Source: Flavobacterium sp. (GTDB lineage Bacteria; Bacteroidota; Bacteroidia; Flavobacteriales; Flavobacteriaceae). Taken from it: a DNA stretch of 9,982 bases. A program made the translations under genes and the position numbers. Position 1 is the first letter of the stretch; each line of letters opens with the position of its first letter. Below the pieces are notes generated by a model. It had not been told where the DNA came from, made no database searches, and saw only the letters and a program-made list of their open reading frames with translations. The stretch lies in NCBI RefSeq assembly GCF_003525665.1, contig NZ_DQDX01000047.1, forward strand, positions 11,961 to 21,942, written 5' to 3'. Of the stretch, positions 1-6,445 are shown piece by piece.

Positions 1-9
1 GAGATAAAA

Positions 10-1047
10 TTATTCTAAATTAAAATCCCAAGACAAATTATTTCTGTACCAAAGTTGCCCATTTGAAACTTCCAATGGACAATCAAAATTATTGGTGTAC
101 AAACTTCCTGTTCCTAAACCTTGAGGCATTTTATTATTTTGTAAAAAGGTGAATTGTGCAATTGCATTTAAGCCAACATTACTTTCTAAAGCCGAAGTAA
201 TCCACCAACCAATATTGTATTTTTCAGCGAGTTCAATCCATTGTTTTGTTCCTCTAAATCCACCGATGAAACTTGGTTTTAAAATGATGTATTGTGGCTT
301 GATTTTTTGCAATAATTGTTCTTTTTCTTCCAATGAAAACACACCAATTAGCTCTTCATCCAAAGCAATTGGAATTGGAGTGATTTTACACAGCTCTGAC
401 ATTGTGTCAGTATGATTTTTTGCAATTGGTTGTTCGATACTATGCAATTCATAACCAGCTAATTGATTTAATTTACTTAAAGCTAAATTTTCACTAAAAG
501 CACCGTTAGCGTCAACTCTAATTTCGATGGTTTTAGCATCAAAATTTTGACGAATAAAGCGCAATAAATCCAATTCTTTTTGAAAATCTATCGCACCAAT
601 TTTTAATTTAATACACGTAAAACCTTGAGCTAACTTTTCTTCAATTTGCTCTTTCATAAACTGCTCATCGCCCATCCAAACTAATCCATTTATAACAATA
701 GATTTTGATGAATTTGTGAAATCTGAAGGAAATAAAACAAACGGATTTTCGCTAATCAAAGATTGAAAAGCCATCTCAATTCCGAACTGAATCGATGGAA
801 ATTCTATCAATTCATCCCATAATTTTTCTTCTCCAAGATGAATATTTTGACAAGTCCAAATCAATTTTTCTTCATAATCATCGCGATCATCAATACTTAA
901 TCCGCGCAGAATTCCGCACTCGCCTATTCCTTTTTTACCGTTTTCTTCTAGCACAATAAACCATGTTTCTTTCTGAGTTAAAACACCGCGAGAAGTTCCT
1001 GATGGTCGTTTAAAATCGAGTAAGTATTTATGATAAGTTGCTTTCAT
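10..1047 (-). CDS. menC: o-succinylbenzoate synthase (MenC), enolase superfamily
   Basis: MenC dehydrates SHCHC to o-succinylbenzoate in cytoplasmic menaquinone synthesis. The product is 345 aa when started at the ATG at 1047 (MKATYHKYLL). All enolase-superfamily landmarks are visible in that numbering: the KxK pair K147/K149 (IKLKIG), metal ligands D179 (VDANGAF), E205 (IEQP) and D230 (ALDEE), and the far-side lysine K257 (ILKPS). The N-terminal capping domain covers roughly residues 1-110 and the barrel follows. The frame stays open upstream to a GTG at 1167, which would give 385 aa, but those 40 extra codons are made of tandem repeats and look unlike protein, so the ATG is preferred. The gene is last of the minus-strand run here and ends 9 bp from the window edge. 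Dipeptide epimerases share the fold, but menA and menB nearby make MenC the best call. The enzyme assignment is firm; the start is slightly less so. Confidence 0.93.
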   Translation of the reverse strand: MKATYHKYLLDFKRPSGTSRGVLTQKETWFIVLEENGKKGIGECGILRGLSIDDRDDYEEKLIWTCQNIHLGEEKLWDELIEFPSIQFGIEMAFQSLISENPFVLFPSDFTNSSKSIVINGLVWMGDEQFMKEQIEEKLAQGFTCIKLKIGAIDFQKELDLLRFIRQNFDAKTIEIRVDANGAFSENLALSKLNQLAGYELHSIEQPIAKNHTDTMSELCKITPIPIALDEELIGVFSLEEKEQLLQKIKPQYIILKPSFIGGFRGTKQWIELAEKYNIGWWITSALESNVGLNAIAQFTFLQNNKMPQGLGTGSLYTNNFDCPLEVSNGQLWYRNNLSWDFNLE

Positions 1048-1052
1048 TTTCA

Positions 1053-1098
1053 GTTTCGGGTTGCGAGTTTCGGGTTGCGAGTTTCGGGTTGCGAGTTT
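1053..1098 (-). repeat. tandem repeat, 14-bp unit x3 (2 x 7 bp), upstream of menC
   Basis: Three perfect copies of gtttcgggttgcga lie at 1053-1066, 1067-1080 and 1081-1094, followed by a partial gttt. Read on the minus strand (sense for menC) the array splits into heptamers alternating ACTCGCA and ACCCGAA and closes with ACTGAAA directly before the menC ATG. It therefore occupies the position where a ribosome binding site would normally sit. See the findings for related arrays at 4171-4256 and 6376-6445. Confidence 0.95.
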
Positions 1099-1120
1099 TA
1101 ATATATTGAAATTAATTTTT

Positions 1121-1162
1121 GAAGTTGACTTTTGAAGTTGACTTTTGAAGTTGACTTTTGAA
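1121..1162. repeat. tandem repeat, 13-bp unit x3, between TPR gene and menC
   Basis: Three perfect copies of gaagttgactttt lie at 1121-1133, 1134-1146 and 1147-1159, plus a trailing gaa. Each unit contains a small dyad, aagt-tg-actt. The array starts 2 bp after the TPR stop codon and, with the 14-bp array, fills nearly the whole 116-bp gap to menC. Three units make 39 bp, so the number of copies present keeps the reading frame open across the gap. Confidence 0.95.
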
Positions 1163-1163
1163 A

Positions 1164-2366
1164 TCACTCGATAATTCGCAATATCTTTTTAAAATTATCT
1201 GATGGTAAACCGAATTTTTGGAACTCTTTGAAGTCAAGTTTTACTTGTTCTTTCCAAGAATTTCCTGTGAATAAGGTTTGATTTGAATATTTCTCGTGAA
1301 TGTCTTTTGCTTGCGAAACTCTATCGGTAAACAGATATACATGCGCCAAATTGAGCTGAAAATTAATCTCTGATGGGTTTTGTTTTAGTCCTTGATTGTA
1401 AATTTCTTCGGCTTTTGTGTATTGTTTTAAAAGCAAATAGTAATCGCCTAGAACGCCATAATCTTTGTAGCTAGCTCTTTTTTTGGCAATCATTTCTGTT
1501 GTAATTAACTCTATTGCATCGTTGGATTTTCCAGAATTAAATAGTTTAAGTGATTTGTTTCTGATGACATCGTAGTACTTTTCTACTTCGCCAGATTTCT
1601 TCAAACTTTCCTCAACTGATTGTTCGATTGCTCTGTTTTTTTCTACCGAAATCAATTGTTTGAACTCGCTGTATTTGTATTTTGCACCAACGTTTTCAAT
1701 GAAAATGGCGTAGAATTCATCCTTTTTTGAAAGCGATTTTACTACTTCTTGTTTTTGAGCAATGGTTAGTAATTCTTTTTTGGTTTCAGGATTCCAGCCG
1801 CGACTTGATTTTACATCAACCCACGGAACGATTTCTAAAACTATCTTTTGATTCATAATCCAATTGTTGCTTTCAAAGGTAAAATAGAGGTTTTCTATAT
1901 TGCCTAAAAGACATTTGGAACTTGTAGAAAGCAGTTTTGCTTCTTTATTGATTGGTTTGCTTTGCACGAAACATGCATTGGTGTTTTTACCTGTTTTTAT
2001 GTAGTTTTCTACATCTATAACATTTTGATATATAGCGTATTTACACTTATCGTCACCGGAAATTGTTGAAAGTAAAAAAACAGCTCCAGCCGTTCCTTGA
2101 CTAATGCCTGTTGGATCTGGAATTGATTTTAAAACGGATACCAAACTGCTGGATATTTTTTGGTTGTCATCGAGCATTGTAATTCGGTAAACTACTTCGG
2201 TTGTTCCTTCTGGGAAGTTGGCCGATTTTATGAATTTCTTCTCGCCTGCTTTTAGAATTATGGTTTCGTTTGTGGTTCTAATATTATCCCAATAACCGTC
2301 TTTGGACTGCGCGGTTGAACCTATTGAAACGAATAGTGAAAGTATAAGATAAAGTTTTTTTGACAT
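1164..2366 (-). CDS. exported tetratricopeptide-repeat protein of unknown function
   Basis: The product is 400 aa and I do not recognise a named family. It opens with a short basic stretch and a hydrophobic core ending STAQ (about residues 1-20), a typical flavobacterial Sec signal peptide, so the protein is probably periplasmic or surface-exposed. No lipobox cysteine follows. Residues about 21-185 look like a beta-rich domain with three cysteines (C108, C132, C152). Residues about 195-265 are charged and helical. Residues about 264-365 form two to three TPR-like helix pairs, the clearest being 301-333 with a GDYYLLLKQYTKAEEIYNQG core and an NP turn. It sits between the hydrolase gene (173-bp gap with a hairpin) and menC, but nothing in it suggests a menaquinone enzyme. 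A weak promoter-like GATATTTG (2417-2410, minus) lies 43 bp before the start. Confidence 0.8.
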   Translation of the reverse strand: MSKKLYLILSLFVSIGSTAQSKDGYWDNIRTTNETIILKAGEKKFIKSANFPEGTTEVVYRITMLDDNQKISSSLVSVLKSIPDPTGISQGTAGAVFLLSTISGDDKCKYAIYQNVIDVENYIKTGKNTNACFVQSKPINKEAKLLSTSSKCLLGNIENLYFTFESNNWIMNQKIVLEIVPWVDVKSSRGWNPETKKELLTIAQKQEVVKSLSKKDEFYAIFIENVGAKYKYSEFKQLISVEKNRAIEQSVEESLKKSGEVEKYYDVIRNKSLKLFNSGKSNDAIELITTEMIAKKRASYKDYGVLGDYYLLLKQYTKAEEIYNQGLKQNPSEINFQLNLAHVYLFTDRVSQAKDIHEKYSNQTLFTGNSWKEQVKLDFKEFQKFGLPSDNFKKILRIIE

Positions 2367-2412
2367 CTTGATTTTGTGTAAGACAATTACTAACTAGCCC
2401 TGATTGTAGCAA

Positions 2413-2468
2413 ATATCCTTTTATTTTGTTGCCTATGGAGATTCTATTGGCAACAAAATAAAAGATAT
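2413..2468. repeat. long inverted repeat / hairpin between hydrolase and TPR genes
   Basis: A perfect 16-bp stem pairs 2418-2433 (cttttattttgttgcc) with 2449-2464 around a 15-nt loop. It extends by four more pairs (atat 2413-2416 with 2465-2468) past a one-base bulge at C2417. It lies 71 bp downstream of the hydrolase stop and 46 bp upstream of the TPR start. It could terminate or attenuate the upstream men transcript, protect mRNA ends, or be a relic of a small repetitive element. No separate T tract follows the stem on either strand, so it is not a textbook terminator. Confidence 0.8.
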
Positions 2469-2539
2469 TGCGTAAAGCAGGAAAATGGACTACAACAATT
2501 CGCGTGCCATTCGCTTCAGAAAATAATTAGTCTATTAAA

Positions 2540-3217
2540 TTATAGCGAGATACTTTCGCCAATTTCTAGTAACATTAGGTCTTTTCCTGCGTCGAAAAAC
2601 TTTTTCTTGGCGTCGTCGTGGTTGATTTCTATGTATCCGAAAGTGTCGAAATGTACGCCAAGAACTTTGTCACAATCGACAAAATCTGAGGCAATTATGG
2701 CATCTTCAACGTCCATAGTGAAATTGTTTCCGATTGAAAGTATCGCTAAATCAAGTTTGGTGCGCATTGGAATGAGTTTCATGTCCATTGTAAGCGCTGT
2801 ATCGCCCGAAATGTAGATGTTTTTGTGCTCGCCTTCTATTACAAATCCGGCTGGATTTCCGCCATACGATCCGTCTGGAAACGAGCTTGAATGGATTGCG
2901 TTTACGACTTTTACGCGACCGAAATCAAATTTCCAGCTTCCGCCGTGGTTCATTGGATGGTAATTAAATCCTTTATTTCCGTAGTAAGTTGCTACTTCGT
3001 AAGTAGAAACAATGGTTGCGTTTGTGCGTGTTGCGATGGCTTCTACATCAAGAATATGGTCTTGATGTGCGTGAGTTAGTAAAATATAATCGGCACTAAT
3101 TGTATTGATATCAATATGTGCTGCTTTTGGATTTCCTGTGATGAATGGATCGACTAAAATGTGTTTTCCGCTTACTTCGATTCCGATGCAAGCGTGACCG
3201 TAGAATTTAATTTTCAT
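2540..3217 (-). CDS. metal-dependent hydrolase, UPF0173 / YtkL-like metallo-beta-lactamase fold
   Basis: The product is 225 aa, the usual length for the UPF0173 (YtkL/UlaG-like) branch of the metallo-beta-lactamase superfamily. Visible ligand residues are the HxHxDH motif H49-A-H51-Q-D53-H54 (LLTHAHQDH), H109 (AIHSS), D139 (ISGDT) and H189 (GVHF). The N-terminal GHAC and the LVDPF aspartate are also typical. There is no signal peptide or membrane segment, so it should be cytoplasmic with two metal ions, probably zinc or manganese. The substrate cannot be read from sequence. Its ATG lies one base after the menA stop, so the two genes are almost certainly co-transcribed and probably translationally coupled. 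That suggests a task linked to menaquinone, such as hydrolysis of a CoA thioester or a lactone side product, but this is inference. Confidence 0.9.
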   Translation of the reverse strand: MKIKFYGHACIGIEVSGKHILVDPFITGNPKAAHIDINTISADYILLTHAHQDHILDVEAIATRTNATIVSTYEVATYYGNKGFNYHPMNHGGSWKFDFGRVKVVNAIHSSSFPDGSYGGNPAGFVIEGEHKNIYISGDTALTMDMKLIPMRTKLDLAILSIGNNFTMDVEDAIIASDFVDCDKVLGVHFDTFGYIEINHDDAKKKFFDAGKDLMLLEIGESISL

Positions 3218-3218
3218 A

Positions 3219-4169
3219 TTAATTGGTATAATAAATTAGCATATCTGAAAGAAAATAGATCAATGATAATGATAGTAAAACTGATAATAAAAACGTGCTT
3301 AAAGCCAATCGTTTTAACTCTGGATCTAATAATTTAGGTTCTCTGTTTTTGTAAACTCTAATTAAATGGGATGATAATGGTAAATAAGCAATTAGGAAAA
3401 GGTAAATATCAAAATTGAATCCTGGGTTTGGATCACGATACAAATCGAAAAATAATGCAAATAAAAGAACTAAAACCATTGCTGAAATGATTAAGAAAAA
3501 ATGATATTTCTTTGCCCAAGCGCCACCATTTTTTACCACAATTGTATTTTTATTGGATTTTCTATCGGATTCTTCGTCGCGCATGTTGTTTAAATTTAAA
3601 ACTCCTACGCTCAAGAAACCAATTGCCGTTGCTGGTAAAAACAGTAGCCAATCTATTTGTTTAGAAAACATAAAATAGATTCCGAAAGTACTCACTAAAC
3701 CGAAAAATGTGAAGACAAATACATCGCCTAAACCGCGATAACCATAAGGATTTTTACCAACTGTATAACGAATTGCCGATGCAATTGCCAAAATTCCTAA
3801 CACAAAAAAGATTATGGAATATAATAAATATTTTCCTTTGAAGGAGAAATAAATGAGCAACATTGCCGAAACAAACGTTAGAAATGCAGTAATAAAAATG
3901 GCATAACGCATTGCTCCAGGCGTAATTAATCCGCTTTGGATGGCGCGTTTTGGTCCTACTCGATCGTCGTTGTCTGTGCCTTTCACTCCGTCGCCATAAT
4001 CGTTTGCAAAGTTGGAAAGTATTTGCAAACCTAATGTTGTAGAAAGTGCAAGAACTACAATTTTCCAATTGAAAAATCCTTGCGACATAGCGTAAAAACT
4101 ACCTACCAAAATACCCGAAATTGATAATGGTAATGTTCTTACTCGTGCGGCTTCAATCCAGTGTTTCAT
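3219..4169 (-). CDS. menA: 1,4-dihydroxy-2-naphthoate polyprenyltransferase (MenA), UbiA superfamily
   Basis: MenA attaches the polyprenyl tail to DHNA, giving demethylmenaquinone in the inner membrane. The product is 316 aa with about eight or nine hydrophobic helices. The first aspartate-rich motif of UbiA enzymes is at residues 56-66 (NDYGDGVKGTD) with the following DDRVGPKRA. The second is at 192-202 (NLNNMRDEESD). Both bind the Mg-diphosphate of the prenyl donor. The MenA-typical YRGLGDVFVFTFFG segment is at 144-157. The adjacent menB and menC support MenA over UbiA or protoheme farnesyltransferase. The start MKHWIEAARVRTLP matches the usual family N-terminus. The 90-bp gap upstream is filled by an A+T-rich heptad array; downstream the hydrolase gene follows after one base. 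Confidence 0.95.
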   Translation of the reverse strand: MKHWIEAARVRTLPLSISGILVGSFYAMSQGFFNWKIVVLALSTTLGLQILSNFANDYGDGVKGTDNDDRVGPKRAIQSGLITPGAMRYAIFITAFLTFVSAMLLIYFSFKGKYLLYSIIFFVLGILAIASAIRYTVGKNPYGYRGLGDVFVFTFFGLVSTFGIYFMFSKQIDWLLFLPATAIGFLSVGVLNLNNMRDEESDRKSNKNTIVVKNGGAWAKKYHFFLIISAMVLVLLFALFFDLYRDPNPGFNFDIYLFLIAYLPLSSHLIRVYKNREPKLLDPELKRLALSTFLLSVLLSLSLIYFLSDMLIYYTN

Positions 4170-4170
4170 T

Positions 4171-4256
4171 TTATATTTGATATTAAATTTTTAGATATTA
4201 GATATAGTTTTATGCAAAATAGATATTTGATATTTAAAATCTAATATCTAAAATTG
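4171..4256. repeat. A+T-rich 7-bp-periodic array with 15-bp inverted repeat
   Basis: This fills the gap between the 500-aa PH gene and menA. From 4194 the plus strand can be cut into 7-bp units such as gatatta, gatatag, gatattt and gatattt, and near the end tctaata and tctaaaa. A perfect 12-bp direct repeat (atatttgatatt) is at 4173-4184 and 4223-4234. A perfect 15-bp inverted repeat pairs 4189-4203 (ttttagatattagat) with 4239-4253, leaving a 35-nt loop. The phase slips by one base in the T run at 4188-4192. Confidence 0.8.
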
Positions 4257-4259
4257 TTA

Positions 4260-5762
4260 TTACATCCAATTACTATTTGATGTTTCTATTTCGTACAACC
4301 AAAGATTGACGTATTCTTTAATTTTAGTGTAATTTCCTAACTGAAAAGATAAATTTCCTCCAGCGGTATGCAATGTTAACGAACCAATATTGAGGTTTTT
4401 ATGCCAAAATAATTGTGATGTTGTAATGGCTTGAATTTTTCCTATTTCGATGATTTCGTTGTCAATATCCCAAGCGCCACTTTGTTTTATAATATGATTC
4501 TCGTTGATGTATAATCGGTAATTTCTAAATCCGAAATAATGAATTGTTAAAAAGAACAAGGTGTAAAAAACCGCCAAATTCGAAAACTTAAACGCTTCTG
4601 CATTTATATATTTACCAAAGATAAAAAATCCTGATAAAGGTAGTACAATAGTTAGAAAAATTGAAAAAACTAATTTACGGAAATTAGGTTTCATCATCAC
4701 TCCTTTTTCGGGTAATTGCCTGAAAATGAGTTTCAAAATTTCATCACGTTCGTTTTCATTGCAACCTGGTATCTCAATTAATGATTTTTTTTGTTTGCTT
4801 TCGTCACTAATGGCTAACTTGATTTTGATTTCGAGAACATTCAATTTTTTCTGAAAGAAATTTCTTGAAATGTTTACAATTTGAACTTTCTCTGGCTTTA
4901 AAATGGTGCTTTGCGTGTTTATCAATCCGTACGACAATAACAAGGAACCTTTTTGTTTAGTAATATTGTAATTGAAATATTTGATTAAAGTTCGACTGAT
5001 ATTAATTACAAAAACAACACAAAACATCCCCAAAATAAATACTGAAATAAGATAAAAAGCCGAATTGTTTTCTACAAAACCATCGATTGCTCTTTCATCT
5101 ATTAAATCTTCTTTTCCAATGTTTCGTAGGTTTTCAAATATTGTAAAGAAAAACGTTAGAATTAAACCGAAACTTCGCACATAATTGGAAGTGATTCCAA
5201 CTTTTAGCAGGCTTAAGAAATCAATTTTTAAAAATGGGTAATTGTCTGATTTTACCTCTTTAATTGGAACTTCATCTGAAGAAATTATTTCTTTGCGGGC
5301 TTCATTGTCAAGTAATTTTGCCTTTAAAGCTAATGCAACTGAATGAGAAATTGCTTTGATATTCCCTTCTTTATTATCGCTTCCAGCAGTATCAACATTT
5401 AATGCATAAACTCCAATAATTCTCTGAATTAAAGATTGCTGAATATTAACTTGCTGAATTCTATTAAGTTGAATTGTTGTTTTAGTTTTATTGATAATTC
5501 CTTCATTCACAATAAATTCGTCGTTTTCATCGTCAATATAAAAGGTAAAATTTATAAAACTTAAGTAAGCAATTACTGCAATTACAAGCACAATTGCGAC
5601 TAAACCGATGTACAAATAAAGTTTGCTTAACGATTCTGCTTTAAAAAAATAAATTACAATAATAGGAAAAAAAGCCCTGCCAAATTTTTGCAAGGAATCA
5701 ACAAACATGACCAAAACTCCGATGGAAGATTGACGTTGCGGTTTATCGAAATTGGTTTCCAT
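4260..5762 (-). CDS. large membrane protein with three bacterial PH (bPH_2/DUF304) domains, YdbT-like
   Basis: The product is 500 aa with three repeats of a two-helix membrane hairpin followed by a bacterial PH domain. Hydrophobic segments are at about 29-40, 48-70, 193-212, 234-256, 363-384 and 393-411. PH-like domains cover about 72-150, 262-345 and 413-490. The repeats share a core: NRIQQVNIQQSLIQRIIGV (100-118), EKVQIVNISRNFFQKKLNV (291-309) and GKIQAITTSQLFWHKNLNI (441-459). This matches Bacillus YdbT, whose gene pairs with ydbS in a SigW-controlled operon linked to resistance to antimicrobial compounds made by other bacilli. The molecular function is unknown. Its ATG overlaps the stop of the 172-aa gene by one base (TAATG), a classic coupling, so the two products probably form one membrane complex. 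Why the pair sits among men genes cannot be read from sequence. Confidence 0.88.
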   Translation of the reverse strand: METNFDKPQRQSSIGVLVMFVDSLQKFGRAFFPIIVIYFFKAESLSKLYLYIGLVAIVLVIAVIAYLSFINFTFYIDDENDEFIVNEGIINKTKTTIQLNRIQQVNIQQSLIQRIIGVYALNVDTAGSDNKEGNIKAISHSVALALKAKLLDNEARKEIISSDEVPIKEVKSDNYPFLKIDFLSLLKVGITSNYVRSFGLILTFFFTIFENLRNIGKEDLIDERAIDGFVENNSAFYLISVFILGMFCVVFVINISRTLIKYFNYNITKQKGSLLLSYGLINTQSTILKPEKVQIVNISRNFFQKKLNVLEIKIKLAISDESKQKKSLIEIPGCNENERDEILKLIFRQLPEKGVMMKPNFRKLVFSIFLTIVLPLSGFFIFGKYINAEAFKFSNLAVFYTLFFLTIHYFGFRNYRLYINENHIIKQSGAWDIDNEIIEIGKIQAITTSQLFWHKNLNIGSLTLHTAGGNLSFQLGNYTKIKEYVNLWLYEIETSNSNWM

Positions 5763-6280
5763 TATAATTGTTTTTGGATTTTACCCATTAGCAATTGCTT
5801 GATGTTTTCGGCTTCTTCTTTAGCAATTCCCGGAATTTCAATATCACTTGCTGTTCCACCAGCAGTAAAAATTTCTACTTTGGCTAAACCAAAATATCTT
5901 GATAAAAATCCTTCGTGAAGAGCAACGTGTTGGACTCTATTGTATGGAATTACCATTGTATTTGTTGCGATAAGTCCGCTTCTGTAAATTACATCGTGAT
6001 TTCTAAAAGCATAAGCTTTTTTCTTGAATGAAATTCGATTTAAAAAAAAGGAACCATTTACAATTACAAGAAAAATTCCAAATACCAAAAACGGACTGAA
6101 TTCTTGTGAATCTTCAATATTCATCCACAAGAAAATCATGACGATCGCAATAATTGAAAAAATAATAGCATTACTAATCAATAGTACTTTCCAATAATTT
6201 TTATGCAGCGAAGTTAATTCAACCGACTCATATCGAGGAAGTTGTTTTGTATCTATTGTATCGTTGGTGAATTCTTCCAT
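5762..6280 (-). CDS. two-TM bacterial PH-domain protein (bPH_2/DUF304), YdbS-like
   Basis: The product is 172 aa. A cytoplasmic N-terminal tail of about 28 residues is followed by two membrane helices (about 30-52 and 61-81) and one bacterial PH domain (about 88-165). The domain carries the family signature RSGLI (100-104), the IPYNRVQHV strand (111-119), GFLSRYFGLAKVEIFTAGG (124-142) and DIEIPGI (146-152). It resembles Bacillus YdbS, which partners YdbT, and the downstream gene encodes exactly that kind of partner with a one-base overlap. The menB stop is 163 bp upstream, across a REP-like palindrome and a heptad array. The start ATG at 6280 is the only sensible one in frame before the first helix. 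Family confidence is high; the biological role is unknown. Confidence 0.9.
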   Translation of the reverse strand: MEEFTNDTIDTKQLPRYESVELTSLHKNYWKVLLISNAIIFSIIAIVMIFLWMNIEDSQEFSPFLVFGIFLVIVNGSFFLNRISFKKKAYAFRNHDVIYRSGLIATNTMVIPYNRVQHVALHEGFLSRYFGLAKVEIFTAGGTASDIEIPGIAKEEAENIKQLLMGKIQKQL

Positions 6281-6338
6281 GGTAAACTATTATTAATACA
6301 TATTGTTTGCTCAAATTTCAAATTAATTGCTTCACTAT

Positions 6339-6362
6339 TGAGATTCCTACGGAATGACAAAC
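6339..6362. repeat. short REP-like palindrome (attcc-tac-ggaat)
   Basis: The perfect inverted repeat is attcc (6343-6347) and ggaat (6351-6355) around tac, set in tgagattcctacggaatgac. From memory, GTCATTCC...GGAATCTC strings recur between genes in many Flavobacterium genomes, so this is probably a copy or remnant of such an intergenic element. The stem is only 5 bp, so the call depends on finding other copies in the genome. Confidence 0.45.
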
Positions 6363-6375
6363 TGTGTGGGTTAAA

Positions 6376-6445
6376 CTGAAATCTGCTATCTGAAATCTGT
6401 CATCTGCTATCTGAAAACTGAAAACTGAAAACTGAACACTAAACT
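6376..6445 (+). repeat. array of ten degenerate 7-bp units abutting the menB stop
   Basis: From 6376 the plus strand divides without gaps into ten heptamers. Unit types are ctgaaat (x2), ctgctat (x2), ctgtcat, ctgaaaa (x3), ctgaaca and a last diverged ctaaact. The last unit takes in two bases of the menB stop codon. The array reads antisense to the men genes. The unit shifted by one base is actgaaa or tctgaaa, the same word found before menC and close to tctaaaa in the 4171-4256 array. Confidence 0.92.

Noticed and set aside
149..415. Plus-strand 88-codon ORF opposite menC
   Set aside because: It lies wholly inside menC in antisense, and menC has all its catalytic residues. The translation shows no recognisable domain.
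1053..1162. CRISPR-like array before menC
   Set aside because: Units are 13-14 bp, directly adjacent, with no unique spacers, and no cas gene is in the window.
1048..1167. N-terminal 40 codons making menC 385 aa from a GTG start
   Set aside because: The extension is encoded almost wholly by tandem repeats, and the ATG at 1047 gives a standard family length and N-terminus. Kept as a finding because of the GTGA overlap, not as the annotated start.
2607..3079. Two plus-strand ORFs opposite the hydrolase gene
   Set aside because: Both are antisense shadows of a gene with an intact HxHxDH site; no independent start context or domain was seen.
3754..4068. Minus-strand 104-codon ORF within menA
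   Set aside because: It is another frame of menA on the same strand. The product is rich in Cys, Arg and Ser and shows no domain.
4170..4259. Riboswitch or structured leader of menA
   Set aside because: The inverted repeat is real, but the region is almost only A and T with a simple repeat structure, and no known riboswitch core could be recognised.
5688..5918. Plus-strand 76-codon ORF across the PH pair junction
   Set aside because: It is antisense to two well-supported PH-domain genes that overlap by one base there.
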